A stretch of 5,253 nucleotides of DNA from an uncultured Bacilli bacterium. Its GTDB lineage: Bacteria; Bacillota_I; Bacilli_A; RF39; UBA660. The stretch is taken from positions 1-5,253 of the forward strand of contig CALWAA010000080.1 in assembly GCA_944372725.1 (NCBI GenBank), in the 5' to 3' direction. Shown here one piece after another: positions 1 through 5,180 of the stretch. Position numbers and translations under genes: made by a program. The notes beneath the pieces are model-generated. The model had not been told where the DNA came from, ran no database searches, and was given only the letters and a program-made list of their open reading frames with translations. Within the stretch, counting starts at the first letter, position 1, and each line of letters starts with the position of its first letter.

Positions 1-168
1 GTAAAATATAATAATACATTTCATGATAGATATTTTATATTAGATAATGAAATAGTTTATCATTGTGGTGCTAGTATTAACCGGATTGGTTATAAAACAT
101 TTTCTATTAATTTGATTGATGATAGGGATATTTGTAGTTTGTTGATTGATAAAATAAGTAAGATTTAA
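1..168 (+). CDS. C-terminal end of a PLD-like domain protein (probable ORF6N/KilA-N family), 5'-truncated by window edge
   Basis: An open frame runs from base 1 to the TAA at 166-168 and gives 55 residues with no start in view, so only the C-terminus is present. It holds H8-x-R10-x4-D15 (HDRYFILD), followed by Y20-H21-C22-G23-A24-S25-x-N27. This is the spacing of a phospholipase-D half-site (HxKx4D...GSxN) with Arg in place of Lys. From memory, near-identical HDRY...YHCGAS tails occur at the C-terminus of ORF6N/KilA-N DNA-binding proteins of gut bacteria and their prophages. That family call is recognition, not a search result, and the DNA-binding part lies outside the window. Because Lys is replaced by Arg and only one half-site is seen, catalysis is uncertain. 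The gene converges on the importer operon and shares the terminator at 251-276. Confidence 0.6.
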   Translation, partial: VKYNNTFHDRYFILDNEIVYHCGASINRIGYKTFSINLIDDRDICSLLIDKISKI

Positions 169-250
169 GAAGTATTATTTTATTTGCTATTAATAAAGTT
201 TAAATTATTTTTTGGAAAGATTTAGCTTTATAAAACTTTTATGGAATATG

Positions 251-276
251 AAAAAGCAACTGTTTGGTTGCTTTTT
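251..276. terminator. Bidirectional intrinsic terminator between convergent genes
   Basis: AAAAAGCAAC (251-260) pairs perfectly with GTTGCTTTTT (267-276) around the loop TGTTTG. The symmetric A/T tails give a U-run in both directions. On the + strand it ends the gene that stops at 168. On the - strand it lies directly at the permease stop (275-277), so the last two bases of the stem are part of that stop codon. The 82 bases between 169 and 250 show no other supported feature. Confidence 0.85.
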
Positions 277-1057
277 ACTTTAATAATTTTTTTTCTATAT
301 AAGTAATGATTTTATAAAGTACAAAAGAAATAATAATTAAGATGACAATACCGCTCATAACCATATCTAAATTAAATACTTGAGTTCCATATATAATTAA
401 ATAACCAAGTCCACTTTGACTTACTAAGAATTCACCCATAATAACACCAATTAAAGTCATGGATATATTTAGTTTTAAACTAGATATAATTGTTTTGTAT
501 GAGGCAGGAATTGTTAGTTTTAATAAGATATCTAATCTACTAGCATTAAATGTTTTAAATAATTTAATTAAATCTTTATCAATATTATTGAATCCATTAT
601 AAATACTCATAATTCCGACAATTAAATTAATGAGTAGGGCCATGACAATAATTGATTTAGTATTGGCACCAGCAATAATGATGATTAATGGTCCTAAGGC
701 TACTTTGGGTAGGCTGTTTAACATGGTTAAATAAGGGTCTATTATTTTATTTAATATTTTAAATTCATAGAGAATGATAGCTATGATAAAACTTAGAGTA
801 ATTCCGAGGATAAAAGCAATTAGGGTTTCATACAGAGTAGTTAGGATATGACCTATAAGATTATAATTTAGATAGAGATTTTTAATGGTTTCTATTACTT
901 TGGATGGGGATGAAAAGATAAAGGGATTTATTATTTTATATTTGCTTAATAATTCCCACATGATAAGGAATCCTGCTAGTATTAAGATTTGAAAAGTGAT
1001 AACGATAATTTTTTCTCTTCTTATTTTTTTTAAATAATTAAGATGCTCTTTCGTCAT
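275..1057 (-). CDS. ABC importer permease, SsuC/TauC/ThiX-like (BPD_transp_1)
   Basis: This is the membrane-spanning subunit of an importer, which would form the substrate channel as a homodimer in the cytoplasmic membrane. At 260 residues it is the usual length for the family. About six hydrophobic segments are visible, near residues 18-36, 75-98, 107-128, 134-153, 196-219 and 236-254. The segment NSLPKVALGPLII (114-126) matches the conserved stretch following the second core helix in SsuC-type permeases. The cytoplasmic coupling (EAA) loop lies at about 155-191 and ends in LTIPAS (181-186), although its usual Gly is replaced by Asn171. GEFLVSQSGLGYLI (208-221) is also typical. The ATG at 1057 lies 20 nt inside the ATPase gene. 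A GGAAGG stands 12 nt upstream of it, a little distant, so translational coupling is likely. This is the last gene of the operon. The substrate cannot be read from this subunit. Confidence 0.9.
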   Translation of the reverse strand: MTKEHLNYLKKIRREKIIVITFQILILAGFLIMWELLSKYKIINPFIFSSPSKVIETIKNLYLNYNLIGHILTTLYETLIAFILGITLSFIIAIILYEFKILNKIIDPYLTMLNSLPKVALGPLIIIIAGANTKSIIVMALLINLIVGIMSIYNGFNNIDKDLIKLFKTFNASRLDILLKLTIPASYKTIISSLKLNISMTLIGVIMGEFLVSQSGLGYLIIYGTQVFNLDMVMSGIVILIIISFVLYKIITYIEKKLLK

Positions 1058-1796
1058 GATAAGCTAAATCCTTCCAAATTAAATCATAATAATAAGCAAA
1101 ATTTTTATCTTTTCTGTTTTCAATAGGACTTCCGTTTTTCTCTCTTCTTATTTTATAGATATTTTTAATTTCACATGGTCTATCACTTAAAACAATTACG
1201 CGGTCAGAAATGCTGATTGCTTCGGCTAAATCATGGGTTACCATTAAAGCTGTTTTTCCTTCTTCCTTAATAATTTTATAAACATCATCACTTACTTTTA
1301 ATCTTGATTGATAATCAAGTTTGCTAAATGGTTCATCTAATATTAAGATATCTGGTTTTAGAGCAAGAGTACGAATTAAAGCTACTCTTTGTCTCATTCC
1401 GCCTGATAATTCATTAGGACATTTTTCTAGGAAATTAGAAAGTCCATATTTTTTAAATAATCCTCTTACATATTGGATATTTTCTGTGTTTTTTTCTTTT
1501 TTGATTTCTAATCCTAAAAGGGCATTATCTATTACTTTTCTCCAAGGTAACATGGAATCACTTTGAAGCATATATCCTAATTTTAAATTTTTATTTAATT
1601 CAATTGTTCCTTTTGTTTTGGTATCCATATTCGTTAGGATATTTAAAAGGGTAGATTTGCCACATCCTGATGGTCCGACAATTGATACAAATTCACCTTC
1701 ATATATATCAAAAGTTATATCCTTTATAGCTTCTATTTCATCTTTTTTAGAATAATAAACTTTATTTAAATTTTTAATACTTAATAATTTATTCAT
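1038..1796 (-). CDS. ABC importer ATP-binding protein, SsuB/TauB/ThiZ-like
   Basis: This is the cytoplasmic ATPase that powers the importer. All nucleotide-binding motifs are intact in 252 residues: Walker A GPSGCGKST (41-49), Q-loop Gln78 followed by DSMLPWRKV (80-88), which is typical of the nitrate/sulfonate/taurine class, signature LSGGMRQR (130-137), Walker B ILILDEP (150-156), D-loop SKLD (158-161) and switch His188 in VTHDLAEA. The ATG at 1796 overlaps the last 8 nt of the binding-protein gene (ATGAATAA). No clear Shine-Dalgarno precedes it, so translation is probably coupled to the upstream gene. The start is well supported because the family alignment begins at LLSIKNLNKVY. The gene runs 20 nt into the permease gene. 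A nonspecific name is the safest because the ligand is unknown. Confidence 0.93.
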   Translation of the reverse strand: MNKLLSIKNLNKVYYSKKDEIEAIKDITFDIYEGEFVSIVGPSGCGKSTLLNILTNMDTKTKGTIELNKNLKLGYMLQSDSMLPWRKVIDNALLGLEIKKEKNTENIQYVRGLFKKYGLSNFLEKCPNELSGGMRQRVALIRTLALKPDILILDEPFSKLDYQSRLKVSDDVYKIIKEEGKTALMVTHDLAEAISISDRVIVLSDRPCEIKNIYKIRREKNGSPIENRKDKNFAYYYDLIWKDLAYHDERAS

Positions 1797-2784
1797 ATAA
1801 ATTATGAATTAAATTACTATAAGGGACATAATCATCTAATAAGTTATTATCAATTAGCATATCTTGTAAATTGTTAAAACTACTTTCGGTTATATATGGG
1901 GTAGAAAGCCATGAATCATACTTTTTATAGTTATCAATAATGGTTATGATATCATTTAGGGCACTATCCGGAAATTGAGGTAAAATTACTTCGGCAACTT
2001 CACTGCTTTCATGAGTTAGTGTGTATTCTAGGCCTTTTGCAATCGCATGAGTAAAGCCACTTAATAATTCTTCATTGTTTTCTAAGTAACTTTTGCGAGC
2101 ATAAAAGGCTGTATATGGTACTTCACCGGATAATCTACCAATAGAATCAACAATACAAGCATTTGATACGTTTACAACAGTAGTAGCGGTTGGTTCAAAT
2201 AAATTGACATAATCACCAATTCCCCCAATAAATGAACCAGAAAGACTAGCAAAATCAATAGAGTAATTAACGTTAATTTTATTTACATCAATATTTGCAT
2301 TTTTCATGGCATTTAAGAAATTAACGGCAGGCATTCCTCCAGCGCGTCCAACTAATATTTCACTTCCATATAAATCGCTTAGTTTAAATTCATCACTACA
2401 ATCTCTTGCTAAAATAAATTGACCATCTCTTTTGGTAAGTCCGGCAAATGTTATTAAATAATCTTCTTCACCACCTGCGTAAATATAGATGGATGATTCT
2501 GTACCAGCAAAACCAACATCAACCGTATCAGATAAAACGGCTGCACTAACTTTATCAGCACCACTTGTAAGTATTAAATCTATTTCTATTCCTTCTTCCT
2601 CAAAATAACCATTTTCAATTGCTACATACAAGGGAGCATAAAAAACACTATGAGTTACTTCGGCAAGTCTAATCGTTGTTAAATTATTATCATTATCTTT
2701 TTTATCTGTTAATTTTATGGCAGTAATAACAATAACAACAATTAAGATAATAGCAATTAAAATGGCAATTATTTTCTTTTTCAA
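1789..2784 (-). CDS. ABC importer substrate-binding protein, NMT1/THI5-like (COG0715 type), TTG start
   Basis: This is the extracytoplasmic ligand-binding subunit, 331 residues long when read from the TTG at 2784. That start is chosen because AAGGAGG (2793-2799) stands 8 nt upstream and the promoter -10 (2815-2820) puts transcription start near 2808. The longer frame from the TTG at 2811 would therefore begin outside the transcript and would translate the ribosome-binding site. MKKK is followed by a hydrophobic segment (about 5-23) and an Asp/Lys/Asn-rich linker (26-34). There is no lipobox Cys, so an uncleaved N-terminal anchor is likely. The fold begins at TIRLAEV, with YAPLYVAIENGYFEEEGI (49-66), the hallmark of the family. 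GGMP (149-152), FIGGIGDYVNLFEP (185-198) and ARKSYLENN (229-237) match an orphan clostridial COG0715 subfamily as I remember it. Thiamine or riboflavin precursors, sulfonates and others remain possible ligands. Confidence 0.88.
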   Translation of the reverse strand: MKKKIIAILIAIILIVVIVITAIKLTDKKDNDNNLTTIRLAEVTHSVFYAPLYVAIENGYFEEEGIEIDLILTSGADKVSAAVLSDTVDVGFAGTESSIYIYAGGEEDYLITFAGLTKRDGQFILARDCSDEFKLSDLYGSEILVGRAGGMPAVNFLNAMKNANIDVNKINVNYSIDFASLSGSFIGGIGDYVNLFEPTATTVVNVSNACIVDSIGRLSGEVPYTAFYARKSYLENNEELLSGFTHAIAKGLEYTLTHESSEVAEVILPQFPDSALNDIITIIDNYKKYDSWLSTPYITESSFNNLQDMLIDNNLLDDYVPYSNLIHNLYE

Positions 2785-2792
2785 AATATATT

Positions 2793-2799
2793 CCTCCTT
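2793..2799 (-). promoter_or_regulatory. Ribosome binding site deciding the TTG start at 2784
   Basis: Read on the - strand this is AAGGAGG, a full match to the anti-Shine-Dalgarno core, with 8 nt before the TTG at 2784-2782. It is the strongest translation signal for the importer operon and rules against the upstream TTG at 2811, which has no such site. Confidence 0.88.
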
Positions 2800-2814
2800 T
2801 ATATATTCCAATGT

Positions 2815-2843
2815 ATTATATTCGCTTTTTTATAAAGGGTTAT
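2815..2843 (-). promoter_or_regulatory. Promoter of the ABC importer operon
   Basis: The - strand reads TATAAT at 2820-2815, a perfect -10. The -35 region, near 2838-2843 (ATAACC), is a poor match to TTGACA, so the promoter may be weak or activator-dependent. Transcription would start near 2808 and leave a leader of only about 24 nt. That is just enough for the ribosome binding site and leaves no room for a TPP or FMN riboswitch. Confidence 0.55.
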
Positions 2844-2874
2844 TTTTAATTCTTTAATCTAAATATCAAAAAAC

Positions 2875-2887
2875 GTACAAAATGTAC
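2875..2887. promoter_or_regulatory. Putative operator dyad 1 (GTACA-N3-TGTAC)
   Basis: GTACAAAATGTAC is a 13-bp dyad with 5-bp arms and a 3-nt centre, extended by one more pair to CGTACA/TGTACG (2874-2888). Its centre is 32 bp from that of the second dyad, close to three helical turns, so two repressor dimers could sit on the same DNA face. It lies more than 50 bp upstream of the importer -10, so an effect on that operon is less direct. Confidence 0.55.
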
Positions 2888-2905
2888 GAAAATACTAATT
2901 AAATA

Positions 2906-2934
2906 TGTACAAATTGTACGTTTTTTGATATAAT
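2906..2934 (+). promoter_or_regulatory. Promoter of the AAA+ ATPase gene
   Basis: The -35 is TGTACA (2906-2911, 4 of 6 matches), the spacer is 17 bp, and the -10 is a perfect TATAAT (2929-2934). Transcription would start near 2941, giving a leader of about 15 nt. AAAGGAG at 2942-2948 stands 7 nt before the ATG at 2956. The weak -35 lies under an operator-like dyad. Confidence 0.7.
2907..2919. promoter_or_regulatory. Putative operator dyad 2 overlapping the -35 of the AAA+ ATPase gene
   Basis: GTACAAATTGTAC is a perfect 13-bp dyad (GTACAA/TTGTAC, one central base). It covers most of the -35 hexamer at 2906-2911, a position that suggests repression by blocking RNA polymerase. A further half-site, TTGTAC, lies at 2934-2939 between the -10 and the expected transcription start. 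No regulator gene is visible in the window, so the binding protein is unknown. Confidence 0.6.
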
Positions 2935-2955
2935 TGTACTGAAAGGAGAAGTATT

Positions 2956-4257
2956 ATGAACAGAAAAATAATGAAAGAATTAGAGTTGTGGAAAGAGGAT
3001 TACAAGAAACCTCTTATGTTGGTTGGAGCTAGACAAACTGGAAAGACATACATTTTGGAGGAGTTTTGTAAAAATTATTTTGAACATTATGTTTATATTA
3101 ATTTAGAAAAAGAAAGTAATATTTCGGATATTTTTAATCAGACAATTGATCCTGATGAAATAATAGAAAGTATTAAAGTTTTGAAAAATATTAATTTTGA
3201 TGTAGAAAATACCATTTTGTTTTTAGATGAAATACAAGTGTGTGAAAGAGCAATTACTTCTCTTAAGTATTTTTGTGAAAGTGATAAGCCATATAAAATT
3301 GTATGTGCGGGTTCTTTGCTTGGAGTTAAAATTAAGCGTTTCGCATCTTCTTTTCCAGTTGGTAAAGTACAACTTAAATATTTATTTCCAATGGATTATG
3401 AAGAATTTTTGATGGCACTTGATGAGAATATGCTTATAGAAGAAATCAAAAAGCATTATCAAAATAATATGCCTATGTTAGATGCCATTCATGAAAAAGC
3501 TCTTCTTTTATATAAAACTTATTTAATATTAGGAGGAATGCCAGCGGTTATTTCAGATTATATTCAAAAAAATAAATCTTTAGCAGATACTTCATTAGAA
3601 TTACAAGATGATATTATTACCTCTTATCTTGCTGATATGAATAAATATACTGAAAATACAGAAAGTATTAAAAATAGTAAAATATATCATGCAATTCCAA
3701 AAGAGCTTGCCAGAGAAAATAATACATTTAAATATAGCTTAGTTGATAAAGATGCGAGAAAAGTTAGATATGAAAGTAGTTTGGATTGGCTTTTAGCTAG
3801 TGGAATGGTATTAAAATGTGGATTAGTATCTAAATCTGAATCACCTTTAATAGCTTTTGATAACTTAGATAAATTTAAGTTATATTTAAGTGATGTAGGA
3901 ATTCTTAGAAGTTTAGCTAATATTGATTATAGAGAAATTCTTTATGATATGAATGAGATGTATAAAGGTGTTTTAACTGAAAATTATGTAGCATGTGAGT
4001 TTTATGCGAAAACAAGGGAACTTTATTATTATCAATTCAAACAATATGAAATTGATTTCTTAATTAAAATAGATGGGAATATTATACCTGTGGAAGTAAA
4101 AAGTGGAAGAAGAGTTAATAGTAAAAGCTTAAAAGAATACATGGATAAATATAAACCAGCTTATGGTATTAGAATTAGTACTAAAAATTTTGGATTAGAA
4201 AATAATATTAAATCTGTTCCTTTATATGCTGTATTTTGTATTTATGGTAAAATTTAA
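2956..4257 (+). CDS. AAA+ ATPase with C-terminal DUF4143 / PD-(D/E)XK-like domain (COG1373 type)
   Basis: This is a cytoplasmic P-loop ATPase of 433 residues, full length for the family. The AAA_14 part carries Walker A GARQTGKT (24-31), Walker B TILFLDEIQ (86-94), a sensor-like stretch YKIVCAGSLLG (113-123) and FPVGKVQLKYLFPMDYEEF (133-151). GGMPAVI (193-199) marks the linker, and IPKELARENNTFKYS (247-261) the winged-helix-like middle. The DUF4143 part has FKLYLSDVGIL (307-317), ENYVACEF (342-349) and a nuclease-like core with E365-I-D367 and E380-V-K382, the layout of PD-(D/E)XK enzymes. The family's role is not established. DNA binding or cleavage, defence and mobile-element roles have been considered. 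The ATG at 2956 has AAAGGAG 7 nt upstream. The gene is single, divergent from the importer, apparently controlled by GTAC dyads, and followed by the remnant of a relative. Confidence 0.92.
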   Translation: MNRKIMKELELWKEDYKKPLMLVGARQTGKTYILEEFCKNYFEHYVYINLEKESNISDIFNQTIDPDEIIESIKVLKNINFDVENTILFLDEIQVCERAITSLKYFCESDKPYKIVCAGSLLGVKIKRFASSFPVGKVQLKYLFPMDYEEFLMALDENMLIEEIKKHYQNNMPMLDAIHEKALLLYKTYLILGGMPAVISDYIQKNKSLADTSLELQDDIITSYLADMNKYTENTESIKNSKIYHAIPKELARENNTFKYSLVDKDARKVRYESSLDWLLASGMVLKCGLVSKSESPLIAFDNLDKFKLYLSDVGILRSLANIDYREILYDMNEMYKGVLTENYVACEFYAKTRELYYYQFKQYEIDFLIKIDGNIIPVEVKSGRRVNSKSLKEYMDKYKPAYGIRISTKNFGLENNIKSVPLYAVFCIYGKI

Positions 4258-4289
4258 AAAAGTTTTTCCATTCTATCCAAAAAACTTTT
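4258..4289 (+). terminator. Weak candidate terminator hairpin after the AAA+ ATPase gene
   Basis: AAAAGTTTTT (4258-4267) pairs with AAAAACTTTT (4280-4289) around a 12-nt loop directly after the stop codon. Only one G-C pair is present and no T-run follows the stem. A shorter stem, GTTTTT/AAAAAC, followed by TTTT is an alternative reading. Termination here would be inefficient. Confidence 0.3.
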
Positions 4290-4318
4290 AAATTACCACA
4301 ACGTTTTACTTTTGATAA

Positions 4319-4963
4319 TATTATATTTCTGATGTTTATGATTCTATTTTATTAAAAGATTTTGTTGATAGATTAGGTATAACAGATATTCCTTCCTTTA
4401 ATAAAATTTTACAATATATATTGGAAACAGAAACAAAAGAGTTTAGTGTTACCAATGTTCTTTCTTATTTAGAAAAGAATAATCAGAAAATAGCAACTGA
4501 TACTTTGTATAAATAGGTAGAAGCAATATGTTCCACTTTTATTATGAATAGGGTTTATCGTTATGATATTCATGGTAAAAGTGTTTTGAAAACTTTAAAT
4601 AAGTTTTATGCGACAGATTTTGGTGTTAAAAAAATTAAAACAAATAGTAAAGAAGTTAATTATGCTCATGTTTTAGAAAATGTTGTGTATAATGAACTTG
4701 TTAATGAAGGATATGATGTTTATATAGGTAAAATGAAAACAAGTGAGATTGATTTTATCGCTTTTGATGGTAAAGGACTAAAATATATTCAAGTATGTTA
4801 TTCACTAAAAGATGAAAATACATTAAAACGAGAAATTGAAGTTTTGGAAGAAATTGATGATTCATATCCTAAATATATCATATTAATTGATAAAGAAGAT
4901 TATGGAAGAGGTGGAATTAAACATCTTAATATCTTTGATTTTTTAATGAATGATGACTTTTAA
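4319..4963 (+). pseudogene. 3' remnant of a second AAA+/DUF4143 (COG1373-type) ATPase gene, with in-frame amber stop
   Basis: One frame reads YISDVYDSILLKDFVDR from 4322, continues to a TAG at 4514-4516, and then runs open to the TAA at 4961-4963. Both halves match consecutive parts of the C-terminal half of DUF4143-type ATPases as I know them: a helical bundle, TLYK-stop-VEAICSTF, RYDIHGKSVLKT, FYATDFG, LENVVYNEL, GYDVYIGK, EIDFIA and KYIQV, ending in GIKHLNIFDFL. The whole N-terminal Walker A/B domain is missing, and a TAA at 4316-4318 closes the frame just upstream. An ATG at 4544 opens a 139-residue frame but has no ribosome binding site. A separate gene is therefore doubtful, although a standalone DUF4143 product cannot be excluded. 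It differs clearly from the intact neighbour (KYIQV in place of PVEVK), so it is not a simple tandem duplicate. Confidence 0.78.
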
Positions 4964-4974
4964 TTTGTTTTAGT

Positions 4975-5007
4975 AAATAAGCAACTGATAATGGTTGTTT
5001 ATTTTTT
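4975..5007 (+). terminator. Intrinsic terminator after the DUF4143 remnant
   Basis: AAATAAGCAAC (4975-4985) pairs with GTTGTTTATTT (4994-5004) in an 11-bp stem with one G-U pair and the loop TGATAATG. T continues to 5007. It ends transcription before the strong promoter at 5031 and closely resembles the terminator at 251-276. Confidence 0.8.
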
Positions 5008-5030
5008 GTACGAAAATAGTAACAAAATTA

Positions 5031-5059
5031 TTGACAATTATTCAATATTCTTGTATATT
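5031..5059 (+). promoter_or_regulatory. Strong sigma-A-type promoter of the right-edge gene
   Basis: A perfect TTGACA (5031-5036), a 17-bp spacer and TATATT (5054-5059, 5 of 6) with TG immediately before it give the best promoter in the window. Transcription should start near 5066, which leaves a leader of about 115 nt before the ATG at 5181. Confidence 0.82.
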
Positions 5060-5081
5060 AGAAATATAAAATAGAAAAATA

Positions 5082-5157
5082 CATGATATCAAAATATGAT
5101 AAGATTTGATATGTTTTGTCGAATGGAATGAAAAACATCATAAAATATGATATCATG
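5082..5157 (+). ncRNA. Structured 5' leader with two mutually exclusive hairpins (candidate cis-regulatory RNA)
   Basis: CATGATATCA (5082-5091) pairs perfectly with TGATATCATG (5148-5157). Inside it, ATGTTTT (5111-5117) pairs with AAAACAT (5132-5138) around a loop holding the tandem GAATGGAATG. An alternative hairpin pairs ATATCAAA (5086-5093) with TTTGATAT (5105-5112). The two folds compete for bases 5086-5091. The decamer AAAATATGAT also occurs directly repeated at 5091-5100 and 5142-5151. I recognise no known riboswitch class. The TGATATCA palindromes (5084-5091, 5148-5155) could instead be protein-binding sites in DNA. Confidence 0.4.
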
Positions 5158-5180
5158 CTCAAGAAAAGAGGAGAAAAAAG

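Larger units (their letters stand above)
2863..2931. repeat. Long imperfect inverted repeat in the divergent control region
   Basis: The left arm 2863-2888 and right arm 2906-2931 match as inverted repeats at 23 of 26 positions. The outer 18 positions are perfect, running from ATATCAAAAAACGTACAA to its complement at 2914-2931. The spacer 2889-2905 is 17 nt and AT-only except for one C. The right arm runs into the -10 of the downstream gene. This could be duplicated operator DNA. A cruciform or a small terminal-repeat element is also possible. Confidence 0.85.

Noticed and set aside
195..241. TAAAGTTT/AAACTTTTA hairpin upstream of the shared terminator
   Set aside because: It is a weak A-T stem with a long loop and no T-run, and the perfect hairpin directly downstream already explains termination.
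241..306. Short hydrophobic 21-codon ORF starting at ATG 241
   Set aside because: It has no Shine-Dalgarno, overlaps the terminator hairpin and the antisense end of the permease, and its hydrophobicity comes from reading T-rich DNA.
1321..1566. 81-codon open frame on the + strand
   Set aside because: It lies entirely opposite the ATPase gene, across its Walker B and signature regions. It has no ribosome binding site and no recognisable protein character.
2785..2862. TPP- or FMN-type riboswitch before the importer operon
   Set aside because: The -10 and start codon leave only about 24 nt of leader, and no conserved riboswitch core is visible.
2875..2919. Assigning the GTAC dyads to AraR (TTGTACGTACAA) or CopY/BlaI (TACA-N2-TGTA) boxes
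   Set aside because: The half-sites are in the opposite order to AraR and the central spacing is 3 nt, where CopY/BlaI sites have 2. No sugar, copper or beta-lactam gene is nearby.
2863..2931. Calling the 69-bp inverted repeat a MITE
   Set aside because: No convincing target-site duplication flanks it (only AA), and the promoter and operator placement explains the symmetry better. A genome-wide repeat search could reopen this.
3227..3412. 61-codon open frame on the + strand
   Set aside because: It is an out-of-frame shadow inside the well-supported AAA+ ATPase coding sequence, without its own start signals.
2956..4257. Transposase, CRISPR-associated or restriction assignment for the AAA+ gene
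   Set aside because: The motifs fit the AAA_14/DUF4143 ATPase layout. No DDE core, spacer array, methylase or specificity subunit is present in the window.
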